Source: Agromyces italicus DSM 16388
GTDB taxonomy: Bacteria > Actinomycetota > Actinomycetes > Actinomycetales > Microbacteriaceae
Assembly (NCBI RefSeq): GCF_000421545.1
Contig: NZ_ATXF01000006.1
Location: 372,001-436,000 of the forward strand
Length of the DNA: 64,000 nucleotides
Direction of reading: 5' to 3'
Position numbers and translations under genes: made by a program. A model generated the notes under the pieces. It saw only the letters and a list, made by a program, of their open reading frames with translations. It ran no database searches and was not told the origin of the DNA. Positions 44,169 to 52,274 of the stretch are shown here, piece after piece (the stretch's first letter is position 1; every line of letters starts with the position of its first letter).

Positions 44169-46493
44169 ATGATGAAACGAACATGGCGCGGCATCGTCGC
44201 CGCGGCCGCCACCACGAGCGTGATGCTGTTCGGCGCCGCCGCCGCCGCTGCGGCCCCCGCGGCCCCCGCGGCCCCCGCGACCGATGCCGACGCCTACGAG
44301 CCGACGAAGGAGTCGCTCTCAGGCCACTCTGCGCCGCAGTGGTTCGACGACGCGAAGCTCGGATTCTTCGTCCACTGGGGGGCGTACTCCGTCCCGGCGT
44401 ACGCGCCGCTCACCGGCACGGAGAACAAGTACTCCGAGTGGTACTGGGCGCAGATGAACACCGCCGGCAGTTCGACGCAGAAGTACCACGAGAAGACCTA
44501 CGGCCGTGACTTCGCGTACGACGACTTCCTGCGTGAATGGAAGGCGGAGTCGTGGGACCCGAACGCCTGGCTCGACCTGTTCGAGCGAGGCGGCGGCAAG
44601 TACTACGTGCTGACGGCGAAGCATCACGATGGCATCGCGCTCTACGACACCGATGTCAGCGACCGGAGCACCGTCGAGTACGGCCCGAAGCGCGATTTCG
44701 TCGGCGAACTTTCGGCCGCCAACCGTGCCGGCGACTACGGACTCAAGGAGGGCGTCTACTTCTCGCTCCCCGAGTGGCACAATCCGGCGTCACCCGTCCA
44801 GTGGGGCGGGTGGTTCGGCAGCGGCGCGCCGCGCAATCCGTTCACCCAGGAGGAGGTTCCGTACACCGGGTACCTCCCCGTCGACGACTACGTCAAGGAC
44901 TTCCAACTGCCCCAGATGAAGGAGCTGGTCGACAAGTACGACCCCGACATCATGTGGTGCGACATCGGCGGGGTCAACGACAGCAACGACTTCATGGCCT
45001 ACTACTTCAACAACGCGGCGGGGCGGAAGGACGTCACGATCAACGATCGCTGCGGCAACAACGTCTCCGACTACAGCACCCCGGAGTATTCCGTCGAACC
45101 CGACATCAAGGCATCCAAGTGGGAGGCGAGTCGCGGCCTCGGCCAGTCGTACGGGTACAACGCGCAAGAGGGCGTCGCGCAGACGCTCACTCCCGATGGT
45201 CTCGTCGACAGTTTCGTCGATGTCGTCTCGAAGAACGGAAACCTCCTGCTGAACATCGGCCCGAAGGCCGACGGAACGGTGCCCGAGCTTCAGGCGTCGC
45301 GCGTACGCGCCCTCGGCGACTGGCTGGACGTCAACGGCGAGGCGATCTACGGCTCCCGCTACTGGACCCAGGCGGAGGACGCCGGCGCAACCGTCCCGGT
45401 CCGCTTCACCACGCAGCCCGAGGCGTTCTACGCGACCGCCCTGGATTGGCCCGGGGAGAAACTGACGTTGAGCGCCGACGTCCCGATCGAGCGGGGTGAC
45501 ACCATCACGCTGCTCGGTCAGGACAAGCCGCTCAAGTGGACGAAGCGAGCCGACGGGCTGCTCGAGATCACGACCCAGGGCACGAGGGGCGCCCAGCCGT
45601 ATGCGTACACCTTCCGCATCGCATCGAAGGGCTATGACGCGGAGACGGCCACGCTGCTCGGCGTCGAGATGCAGGCGGACGCCGCCGCGGTGGGCGAAAC
45701 CGCGCAGGTCACCGTCACGCTCGCCAACCGGGGCGACCAGAAGGTCAACGCGGGAACCCTGTCGATCGACGTGCCGTTCGGCGAGCCCGTCGTGCACTCG
45801 TTCGACGCCCTCCCGCCGCACACGCGCACGACGTTCACGATCGACGTCGACGTCCCCGCGACCGCCTCGCCGGGGTCCGCTGCCATCGAGGTGACCGCGA
45901 AGCCACGCAAGCAGGGCGAGTTCACCGCCTCCACCGACCTCGCGATCGTCGGCGAGTCGGTTCCGGTGACCCTGCCCTACGACTTCGACTCCATCGCCAC
46001 CGCCGACGCCCCGAACGACGGCAGCTTCGGCAGCGCCCCGGTCGCGTATCCCGCCGACGAGATCCCGGCTCCCGGCGAGTTGATGTACGAGAAGGTGCGA
46101 TTCCTCTGGCCCTCCGGGGAGAACGGCGTGAACAACAACCTCAATCTGAACGGCCAGGCGGTGGACCTGCCGCCGGGCCAGTACCGGCGACTGCACCTCC
46201 TCGCCGCCGCGGCCGACGGGCCGGGTACCAGCACGGTCACCGTGACGTATGCCGACGGCACCACCACGGATGAATCGGTCACCGTCGCAGACTGGATGAC
46301 CGGCGGCGACCCCGCGGTGTTCACGACGGCGCATCGGTACGCATGGGGGTCGAAGGCCGACGCAGTGACGAAGATGTACCGATACGAGGTGGCGATCGAC
46401 CCGGAGAAGACGGTCGCGTCGGTCGCGTTCGCGAAGCCGAGCGGCGCTCCGAGCGTCGCGGCGCACCTGTTCGCCCTCACCGCCGAGCGATGA
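44169..46493 (+). CDS. Secreted GH29 alpha-L-fucosidase with C-terminal beta-domains
   Basis: 774 residues with a Sec signal (TTSVMLFGAAAAAAAPAAP). The GH29 barrel spans about residues 45-390: WFDDAKLGFFVHWGAYSVPA, YYVLTAKHHDGIALYD and the nucleophile Asp265 in DPDIMWCDIGGVND; YGYNAQEGVAQTL and LLLNIGPKADGTVPE are standard. A small beta-sandwich follows, then an additional Ig-like domain (AVGETAQVTVTLANRGDQKV, about 500-590) and a C-terminal beta module (VTVTYADGTTTDESVTVADW) of the kind that binds glycans. It should release alpha-L-fucose (or act on a related linkage) outside the cell. No fucose catabolic genes are in the window. Confidence 0.92.
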   Translation: MMKRTWRGIVAAAATTSVMLFGAAAAAAAPAAPAAPATDADAYEPTKESLSGHSAPQWFDDAKLGFFVHWGAYSVPAYAPLTGTENKYSEWYWAQMNTAGSSTQKYHEKTYGRDFAYDDFLREWKAESWDPNAWLDLFERGGGKYYVLTAKHHDGIALYDTDVSDRSTVEYGPKRDFVGELSAANRAGDYGLKEGVYFSLPEWHNPASPVQWGGWFGSGAPRNPFTQEEVPYTGYLPVDDYVKDFQLPQMKELVDKYDPDIMWCDIGGVNDSNDFMAYYFNNAAGRKDVTINDRCGNNVSDYSTPEYSVEPDIKASKWEASRGLGQSYGYNAQEGVAQTLTPDGLVDSFVDVVSKNGNLLLNIGPKADGTVPELQASRVRALGDWLDVNGEAIYGSRYWTQAEDAGATVPVRFTTQPEAFYATALDWPGEKLTLSADVPIERGDTITLLGQDKPLKWTKRADGLLEITTQGTRGAQPYAYTFRIASKGYDAETATLLGVEMQADAAAVGETAQVTVTLANRGDQKVNAGTLSIDVPFGEPVVHSFDALPPHTRTTFTIDVDVPATASPGSAAIEVTAKPRKQGEFTASTDLAIVGESVPVTLPYDFDSIATADAPNDGSFGSAPVAYPADEIPAPGELMYEKVRFLWPSGENGVNNNLNLNGQAVDLPPGQYRRLHLLAAAADGPGTSTVTVTYADGTTTDESVTVADWMTGGDPAVFTTAHRYAWGSKADAVTKMYRYEVAIDPEKTVASVAFAKPSGAPSVAAHLFALTAER

Positions 46494-46554
46494 GCGAGAG
46501 ATCACTCCCCCTGTCGGACCGACCCGTGTGACACGCGCGGGCGGGAGAGGGTGG

Positions 46555-46592
46555 GGCGAGGCGCCGGCCGGAACATCGGTCGGCGCCTCGCC
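46555..46592. terminator. Bidirectional terminator hairpin
   Basis: Perfect 12-bp inverted repeat (arms GGCGAGGCGCCG 46555-46566 and 46581-46592), 14-nt loop, located between the converging fucosidase and LLM oxidoreductase genes (62 and 22 bp from their stops). Confidence 0.8.
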
Positions 46593-46613
46593 GCGTCACC
46601 GCGTCGCCCGCGC

Positions 46614-47417
46614 TCAGCCGTTGCGTGCGTCGCGCCACGCGAGCCAGCGCTTCACCGGCCCGAGGTCGTAATCGGGCCCGTCGACCCCCACGGTGAACAA
46701 CCGCACGCCCGCGTCGTAGAGCGCGTCGGCGTGCTCGAGATCGACCCCGTGCCGGTCGAGCTCGTTCGAGACGGTGATCTCCGAGACATCCCGGCCGACC
46801 TCGTCGCCCCAGCGACGCAGTACGTCGAGCTTGTGCGCGATCTCGTCGGGCGCGACGAAGGAGTGCCAGATGTCGGCGTGCTTCGCGACGAGCCGAAGGG
46901 TCTTCAGCTCGCCCTTGCCGCCGATCATCACGGGGATGCGCCGCGTCGGCGCCGGGTTGAGCTTCGCCCAGCGCGCCTCGATGCGGGGCAGCGCCCGGCC
47001 GAGGTCGTCCAGGCGCGAGCCGCGGGTGCCGAACTCGTAGCCGTACTCGACGTAGTCGCGCTCGAACCAGCCGGCGCCGGTGCCGAACACGAACCGCCCG
47101 ACGCCCGTGCCCTTCGCCGAGATGTGGTCGAGCGTGCGGGCCATGTCGGCCTGGAGATCGGCGTTGCGGTACGAGTTGCAGTTGACGAGCGTGCCGAACT
47201 CGATGCGCTCGGTCTGCTCGGCCCAGGCGCCGAGCATCGTCCACGCTTCGAAGTGGCGGCCGTCGGGGTCGCCGTGCAGCGGGAAGAAGTGATCCCAGTT
47301 GAAGACGAGGTCGGCGCCGAGCTCCTCGAGCCGGAGCACCGCGTCGCGGATGCCCGGGTAGAGGGCGTGTTCGGGCTGGAGCTGCACGCCGAGGCGCACA
47401 CGGTCGTCGTAGGGCAT
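46614..47417 (-). CDS. LLM-class F420-dependent oxidoreductase
   Basis: 267 residues, luciferase-like monooxygenase TIM barrel of the F420-dependent type common in actinobacteria: RVRLGVQLQPEHALYPGIRD at the N-terminus, ADLVFNWDHFFPLHGDPDGR, GTLVNCNSYRNADLQADMAR, GTGAGWFERDYVEYGYEFGT and IPVMIGGKGELKTLRLVAKH near the cofactor phosphate. Some homologues use FMN, so F420 is inferred from the class. ATG 47417 has GGAG upstream; an earlier GTG at 47438 is possible. Stands alone, 45 bp upstream of which ends the amino-acid permease gene. Confidence 0.9.
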   Translation of the reverse strand: MPYDDRVRLGVQLQPEHALYPGIRDAVLRLEELGADLVFNWDHFFPLHGDPDGRHFEAWTMLGAWAEQTERIEFGTLVNCNSYRNADLQADMARTLDHISAKGTGVGRFVFGTGAGWFERDYVEYGYEFGTRGSRLDDLGRALPRIEARWAKLNPAPTRRIPVMIGGKGELKTLRLVAKHADIWHSFVAPDEIAHKLDVLRRWGDEVGRDVSEITVSNELDRHGVDLEHADALYDAGVRLFTVGVDGPDYDLGPVKRWLAWRDARNG

Positions 47418-47462
47418 GCGCTCCAGCCTATGACGCACCGGGCGTGCACCCGGGTCGCCGGG

Positions 47463-48839
47463 TCACTCCTTCAGGTCGAGCATCGGCGTCGGACGACGGA
47501 ACCCCTTCGTCGCGATCGCGAGGATGATCACGCCGACGAGGAGCCACGAGAGGCCGATGGCGAAGGTGCGACCCGACAGGCTCGTCCAGAGCCAGACCGT
47601 CAGCCCGAAGCCGATGAGGGGCAGCACGAGGTTGTTCAGCGCGGCGACGCCCGAGCGCGCGCGGCCGTCGACGAAGTAGTGCTTGATCACCGAGAGGTTG
47701 ACGACCGAGAAGGCGATGAGCGCGCCGAAGCTGACCATCTCGGTGAGCAGCAGCAGATCGAGCACGAGAGCGAGCATCGAGAGCGCCGACACCACGAGGA
47801 TCGCGACGACCGGGGTGCCGAAGCGCTTGCTGAGGTGCCCGAAGACCGCGCGCGGCAGCACGCCGTCGCGGCCCATCGCGAAGAGGATTCGTGCGACCGA
47901 GGCCTGCGAGGTGAGCGCCGAACCGGTCGCGCCGGCGACGTAGCCGGCGATGAACAGCGCCGAGAGCCATTCGCCGCCTGCGGCCGCCACGACGTCGAGG
48001 CCAGCCGAGTCGACGTCGGTGAACTCGTTCGAGGGGAAGACGAGCTGCGAGGCGTAGGAGATCACGATGAAGATGACGCCCGCCGCGAGGGTCGTGATCA
48101 TGATCGCCCGCGGCACGGTGCGCGTGGAGTCCTTCGCCTCCTCGGCGAGCGTCGACACGGCATCGAACCCGAGGAACGAGAGGCACAGGATCGCGGCGCC
48201 GGCGAACAGCACCCCGATTCCCGAGGCCGAGCCGTCGCCGGTGAACGGCAGCAGCGGGTCGACGCCGTTGCCCGCCGCTCCGCCGAACGCGAGCACGAGG
48301 AACACCACGATGAAGATCGCCTGCATCGCGATGATCACGATGTTCGTGCGGTTCACCGAGGCGATGCCCACGATGTTGAGCACGGTGACGAGCGCGATCG
48401 CCCCGACGACGAACACCCACGCAGGCACGGCGGGGAAGGTGGCGTTCAGATAGATGCCGACGACGAGGTAGTTGATCATCGGCAGGAACAGGTAGTCGAG
48501 CAGCAGCGCCCACCCCGAGAGGAAGCCGACGGCGCCGCCGAAGCTGCGCTGCGTGTACACGTAGGCCGAGCCCGCGTACGGGTAGGCGACCGACATCCGC
48601 GCGTACGAGCGGGCCGTGAACACCATTGCGACGAGCGTGATCAGGTAGGCGACGGGCACCCGCCCGCCGGTGAGCTGGGTGACGATGCCGTAGGTCGTGA
48701 ACACGGTGAGCGGCACCATGTAGACGAGGCCGAACAGCACGAGCGACGGGGTGCCGAGCACCCGTTTGAAGCGGCCCTCGGTGACCTGGGCGGTCGCCGA
48801 GGTGGGCGAGATGAGCGGTTGGGGAGCGGGCTGGGACAT
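47463..48839 (-). CDS. APC-family amino-acid permease
   Basis: 458-residue, 12-span transporter of the amino acid-polyamine-organocation family: FKRVLGTPSLVLFGLVYMVP, SVAYPYAGSAYVYTQRSFGG (the conserved GSAY substrate-site motif), ILCLSFLGFDAVSTLAEEAK and TSQASVARILFAMGRDGVLP are all standard. ATG 48839 with AAAGGA upstream is chosen inside a much longer Arg-rich open frame that is not protein. It follows the amidohydrolase gene by 26 bp, so the permease may bring in the amide substrate of that enzyme. Confidence 0.92.
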   Translation of the reverse strand: MSQPAPQPLISPTSATAQVTEGRFKRVLGTPSLVLFGLVYMVPLTVFTTYGIVTQLTGGRVPVAYLITLVAMVFTARSYARMSVAYPYAGSAYVYTQRSFGGAVGFLSGWALLLDYLFLPMINYLVVGIYLNATFPAVPAWVFVVGAIALVTVLNIVGIASVNRTNIVIIAMQAIFIVVFLVLAFGGAAGNGVDPLLPFTGDGSASGIGVLFAGAAILCLSFLGFDAVSTLAEEAKDSTRTVPRAIMITTLAAGVIFIVISYASQLVFPSNEFTDVDSAGLDVVAAAGGEWLSALFIAGYVAGATGSALTSQASVARILFAMGRDGVLPRAVFGHLSKRFGTPVVAILVVSALSMLALVLDLLLLTEMVSFGALIAFSVVNLSVIKHYFVDGRARSGVAALNNLVLPLIGFGLTVWLWTSLSGRTFAIGLSWLLVGVIILAIATKGFRRPTPMLDLKE

Positions 48840-48865
48840 GACGGGGGTCCTTTCGTGGCGCGCGG

Positions 48866-50539
48866 CTACGTTGCGGCGCGGTATCGGGGGCTTCCTGCGA
48901 GATGGGGGGTTCCTGCGAGATAGGTGGCGAGGACGGCGATGCCGGCCAGCTCGCCGGCGGGGACGTCGCGCGGGTCGCGCGCGAGGTGGACGAGGTCGGC
49001 GCTCGCACCGGGTTCGATGCGACCCCATGGGGTGGATGCCTCGTCGGCGAACGCCTGGTGGGCGACGGCCGTCGAGTACGCAGCGAGCGCGCGTTCGACC
49101 GGCAGGATCTCCTCCGGCGTCCACCCGCCCTCGGGGTCGCCCGCACTCGTTCGGCGCGAGACGGCGACCGCGAGGCCGTCGAGCGGGGCGCCCGAGCTGA
49201 CGGGCCAGTCCGAGCCGAACGAGAGCACGGCGCCCGAGGCGTCGATCGTGCGGAGGCGGTACTGGCGGTCGGCGCGCTCCCGCCCGAGGCGGGGCACGGT
49301 GAGCACGGTCATCAGCGGGTCGAGCTGCGCCCAGAGCGGCTGCATGCACGCGACCACGCCGAGCCCGGCGAAGCGGCCGAGGTCGACCTCGTCGACGAGC
49401 TGGGCGTGCGCGATCACCGGACGCCGGTCGCGCGGTCCGTTCGCGTCGATCGCGCGCTCGACGGCGTCGAGGGCCTGGCGCACGGCGGCGTCGCCGATCG
49501 CGTGGATGTGCACCTGGAAGCCGGCGGCATCGACGGCGAGCACGGCGTCGCGGAGCGAGTCGCCCTCCCAGACCGTCATGCCGCGGCCGCGTTCGCCGTG
49601 GTCGTGGAGCCCCGTGCAGTACGGCTCGAGCAGCGCGCCGGTCTCGGACTCGATGACCCCGTCGGCGAAGAACTTCACGGTGTTCGCGGTGAGCATCGGC
49701 GACCCGAGCGCGTCGACGCGGCGGCGCGACTCGCGCATGACCGGCAGCTGAGCGGCGAAGTGCCGGGGGTCGGCGTAGAGCGCGAGGTTGAATCGCACGG
49801 GCAGGATGCCGCGTTCCGCCGCGTCGAGGTAGCTGTCGACGTCGCCGGGCTCGACCCAGGCATCCTGCACCCAGGTGACGCCCCGCTCGAGGTAGTACTC
49901 CCCCGCCCGTCGCAGGGCACGCATGCGCTCCTCGGCGGGCCTGACCGAGGCGGCGTCGAGGACGAGGTCGACGGCCCCCCACTCGCGCAGGGTGCCGAGC
50001 GGGCTGCCGTCGGCACGGCGCATGATCTGACCGAGCTCGGGCTCGGGGGTCTGGGCGTCGATGCCGGCGAGCTCGAGCGCCCGCGAGTTCACCCACACCG
50101 TGTGATAGTCGTAGGCGCGCAGCACGACCGGGCGATCGGCGACGGCCGCGTCGAGCCAGTGCGCGTCGAAGAGTCCCTCCTCGACGAGGCTGGGGTCGTA
50201 GGAGGCGCCGATGATCCACTCGACCTCGGGGTTCGCGGCGGCGAACTCGGCGACGGCGGTGACGATCTCGTCGACGGTCGCGCAGTCACGCACCGCCGGG
50301 CCTTCGGCTTCGAGCCCGCCGAACAGCGGGTGGGCGTGGCCGTCGCCGAACGAGGGCATGAGGAATCCGCCCTCGAGGTCGACCGACTCGACGTGCTCCG
50401 TCTCGCGTGCCGCGTCGGCCGTGGCATCCGCCTCGTCATCGAACGCGACGATCACCCCCGCCTGGACGAGGAGCGACCGCGCCGTGGGCGCTCCCGCGCC
50501 GCGCCAGATGGTTCCGCCGGAGAAGTGGAGTGTCGTCAT
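48866..50539 (-). CDS. YtcJ-like metal-dependent amidohydrolase
   Basis: 557 residues, amidohydrolase_3 type. The metal site is laid out as DGHAHPLFGG (HxH), HIHAIGDAA, and FGSDWPVSSGAPLDG with the late Asp; VVACMQPLWAQLDPL and FFADGVIESETGALLEPYC are typical of YtcJ-like enzymes. Substrate unknown; relatives act on N-substituted amides or formamides. Start ATG 50539 is 45 bp inside the open frame and has AAGG upstream. The C-terminus includes two copies of a 12-bp string TTCCTGCGAGAT (plus strand, 18 bp apart) giving AGTPHLAGSPR. Operon with the amino-acid permease, divergent from a TetR gene with two overlapping operators. Confidence 0.88.
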   Translation of the reverse strand: MTTLHFSGGTIWRGAGAPTARSLLVQAGVIVAFDDEADATADAARETEHVESVDLEGGFLMPSFGDGHAHPLFGGLEAEGPAVRDCATVDEIVTAVAEFAAANPEVEWIIGASYDPSLVEEGLFDAHWLDAAVADRPVVLRAYDYHTVWVNSRALELAGIDAQTPEPELGQIMRRADGSPLGTLREWGAVDLVLDAASVRPAEERMRALRRAGEYYLERGVTWVQDAWVEPGDVDSYLDAAERGILPVRFNLALYADPRHFAAQLPVMRESRRRVDALGSPMLTANTVKFFADGVIESETGALLEPYCTGLHDHGERGRGMTVWEGDSLRDAVLAVDAAGFQVHIHAIGDAAVRQALDAVERAIDANGPRDRRPVIAHAQLVDEVDLGRFAGLGVVACMQPLWAQLDPLMTVLTVPRLGRERADRQYRLRTIDASGAVLSFGSDWPVSSGAPLDGLAVAVSRRTSAGDPEGGWTPEEILPVERALAAYSTAVAHQAFADEASTPWGRIEPGASADLVHLARDPRDVPAGELAGIAVLATYLAGTPHLAGSPRYRAAT

Positions 50540-50567
50540 GCACCGTTGCCTTCGTGAGCCGAGCGCC

Positions 50568-50601
50568 GTACGAACAATGTTCATACGAACACTGTTCGTA
50601 T
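50568..50601. promoter_or_regulatory. Two overlapping TetR operators
   Basis: ATACGAACACTGTTCGTAT (50583-50601) is a perfect 9-1-9 palindrome. GTACGAACAATGTTCATAC (50568-50586) is the same design with one mismatched pair and shares four bases with it. Both lie between the amidohydrolase start (50539) and the TetR start (50657), the classic arrangement for a divergent TetR repressor, with two dimers bound side by side. Confidence 0.9.
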
Positions 50602-50656
50602 CAGTGGTGAGAGGTTACACTCTCCGCAGAGCTGACGGAAGAGTCGAGGGGAATCC

Positions 50657-51277
50657 ATGTCGACGGTGAATCGCGAGCAACTCGTGCGCGTCGCCCTCGA
50701 CCTCGTCGACACGCAGGGCAGTGACGCGCTCACCATGCGCACCCTCGCGAAGCGCGTGAACCGGCAGGTCTCCTCGCTCTACAACCACGTCGGCAGTCGC
50801 GACGAGCTCATCGAACTCGTGCGCGCCCGCATCGTCGAGGGCATCGACACCTCGCCGTTCGCCGAGAACTCGTGGGACGTCGCGCTCGAGGCCTGGGCGC
50901 GTTCGTACCTCACGGTCTTCGCCGCCCACCCGAACCTCATCCGGCTGCTCGCGACGACCCCGATCCGCGACGTCTCGACCTTCGTGATCTACGACGTCGT
51001 CATCGGCGCGCTCATCGACGGCGGCTGGCCCCACGGTGACGCGGTCGCCGTGATGCGTACGGTCGAGGCGCACGTGCTCGGCTCGGCGCTCGACATCGTG
51101 GCCCCGAGCGACATGCTCGACCAGGCCTCGGTGCCCGCCGAGCTCGAGCGGGCGCATGCCGCGCTCGACCCGCGCTACGAGGAGTCCACCAGCGCGATCG
51201 CCGCGTTCGAGCTCGGCATCGCCGCGCTCCTCGACGGCCTGCGCGCGCGGCGCGCCACCCTCTCGGCAACCGACTGA
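50657..51277 (+). CDS. TetR-family regulator of the amidohydrolase/permease operon
   Basis: 206 residues. Helix-turn-helix: LVRVALDLVDTQGSDALTMR, TLAKRVNRQVSSLYNHVGSR with the LYNHV recognition helix typical of TetR(class)-like regulators, followed by an alpha-helical ligand domain (TetR_C type) ending FELGIAALLDGLRARR. AGGGGA lies six bases before ATG 50657. Divergent from the amidohydrolase gene; the operator pair at 50568-50601 supports repression of both directions. Effector not identifiable. Confidence 0.9.
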   Translation: MSTVNREQLVRVALDLVDTQGSDALTMRTLAKRVNRQVSSLYNHVGSRDELIELVRARIVEGIDTSPFAENSWDVALEAWARSYLTVFAAHPNLIRLLATTPIRDVSTFVIYDVVIGALIDGGWPHGDAVAVMRTVEAHVLGSALDIVAPSDMLDQASVPAELERAHAALDPRYEESTSAIAAFELGIAALLDGLRARRATLSATD

Positions 51278-51347
51278 CACCGCGCGCTCCGCACGAATCC
51301 GCCGTAATCAGAGGTCACGGCGCAAAGAACCCGCGTACACTCCCACC

Positions 51348-51785
51348 ATGGACAACCTCGATCGCGCCATCCTCGACCTGCTCCGGCAGAACTCCCGGGC
51401 CGGGTACGGCGACATCGGGTCGTCCGTCGGGCTCAGCGCCTCGGCGGTCAAGCGCCGCGTCGACCGGCTCGTCGCCGACGGCGTCATCCGCTCGTTCACG
51501 ATCCAGGTCGACCCCACGGTCGACGGCATGTCGACCGAGGCGTACGTCGAGCTGTTCTGCCGGGGCACCGTCGCGCCCGACGAGCTCAAGCGCATCCTCC
51601 AGGACGTGCCCGAGGTCGTCTACGCGGGCACCGTCACCGGCAGCGCCGACGCGATCGTGCAGATCCGCGCGCGCGACATCGCCTCGCTCGAAGACGCCCT
51701 CGAGCGGGTGCGCATCGCCCCGAACGTCGATCACACGCGCAGTGCGATCGTGCTGTCGCGCCTCGTGAACCGCAACCGCGACTGA
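51348..51785 (+). CDS. Lrp/AsnC-family regulator
   Basis: 145 residues. N-terminal helix-turn-helix (LDRAILDLLRQNSRAGYGDI, GSSVGLSASAVKRRVDRLVA) and a C-terminal RAM/AsnC ligand domain (VVYAGTVTGSADAIVQIRAR), with the GxxD effector loop present. Such regulators respond to amino acids. It lies close to putA, RimK and the amino-acid permease but has its own promoter region; target unknown. It is followed 16 bp later by the short GntR gene. Confidence 0.9.
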   Translation: MDNLDRAILDLLRQNSRAGYGDIGSSVGLSASAVKRRVDRLVADGVIRSFTIQVDPTVDGMSTEAYVELFCRGTVAPDELKRILQDVPEVVYAGTVTGSADAIVQIRARDIASLEDALERVRIAPNVDHTRSAIVLSRLVNRNRD

Positions 51786-51801
51786 CGCCCGCGACTCCGA
51801 C

Positions 51802-52173
51802 ATGGATGCCTCGAGCCTCGGCCTCTCGATCGACGCGAGCGCGGCGCCCGCCCCCTACGAGCAGCTGCACGGCGCCGTCGTCGCCGCGGTCGCCGACGGA
51901 AGGCTCGCGCCCGGCTCGAAGCTGCCGACCGTCCGGGCCCTCGCCGAGGTGCTCGGGCTCGCGGTGAACACCGTCGCGAAGGCGTACAAGGCGCTCGAAG
52001 CCGACGGGGTCATCGAGGGGCGCGGCCGCAACGGCACCTTCGTGGCCGAGCACGGCGACCCGGCCGAGCGAGCCCTCCAACTCGCCGCCGCCGACTACGC
52101 GGCGCTCGCGCGCAGACTCGGAGCCGAGGCATCCGCCCTCGACATCGTGACCACCGCGCTCCGGAGCCACTGA
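51802..52173 (+). CDS. Short GntR (YtrA-type) regulator
   Basis: 123 residues: one winged-helix domain (YEQLHGAVVAAVADGRLAPG, SKLPTVRALAEVLGLAVNTV, AKAYKALEADGVIEGRGRNG) and a short C-terminal helical segment, the YtrA format, which usually lies beside ABC transporter genes. Here no transporter is adjacent; it forms a pair with the Lrp gene (16 bp gap). Its gene ends just before a C6/G9 run and the long inverted repeat at 52186. Confidence 0.87.
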   Translation: MDASSLGLSIDASAAPAPYEQLHGAVVAAVADGRLAPGSKLPTVRALAEVLGLAVNTVAKAYKALEADGVIEGRGRNGTFVAEHGDPAERALQLAAADYAALARRLGAEASALDIVTTALRSH

Positions 52174-52185
52174 CCCCCCGGGGGG

Positions 52186-52266
52186 GGGTTTACAGGACAT
52201 CGGCCGATTTGCAGGACGGTTGAGCGCAGAAGCCGACCTGTGCAGCCCGATTTGTCCTGTAAACCC
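52186..52266. terminator. Long inverted repeat between converging GntR and RimK genes
   Basis: GGGTTTACAGGACA (52186-52199) and its exact complement (52253-52266) flank 53 bp that contain further TTTRCAGGAC-like strings. The GntR gene ends 12 bp before and the RimK gene 8 bp after. A bidirectional terminator or repeat element is likely; a C6-G9 run directly precedes the left arm. Confidence 0.7.
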
Positions 52267-52274
52267 GAAAGGCG

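Noticed and set aside
48840-50219. Extension of the amino-acid permease upstream into a 918-codon frame
   Set aside because: The added region lies out of frame with and inside the amidohydrolase gene and is Arg/Pro-rich; ATG 48839 with AAAGGA is the sound start.
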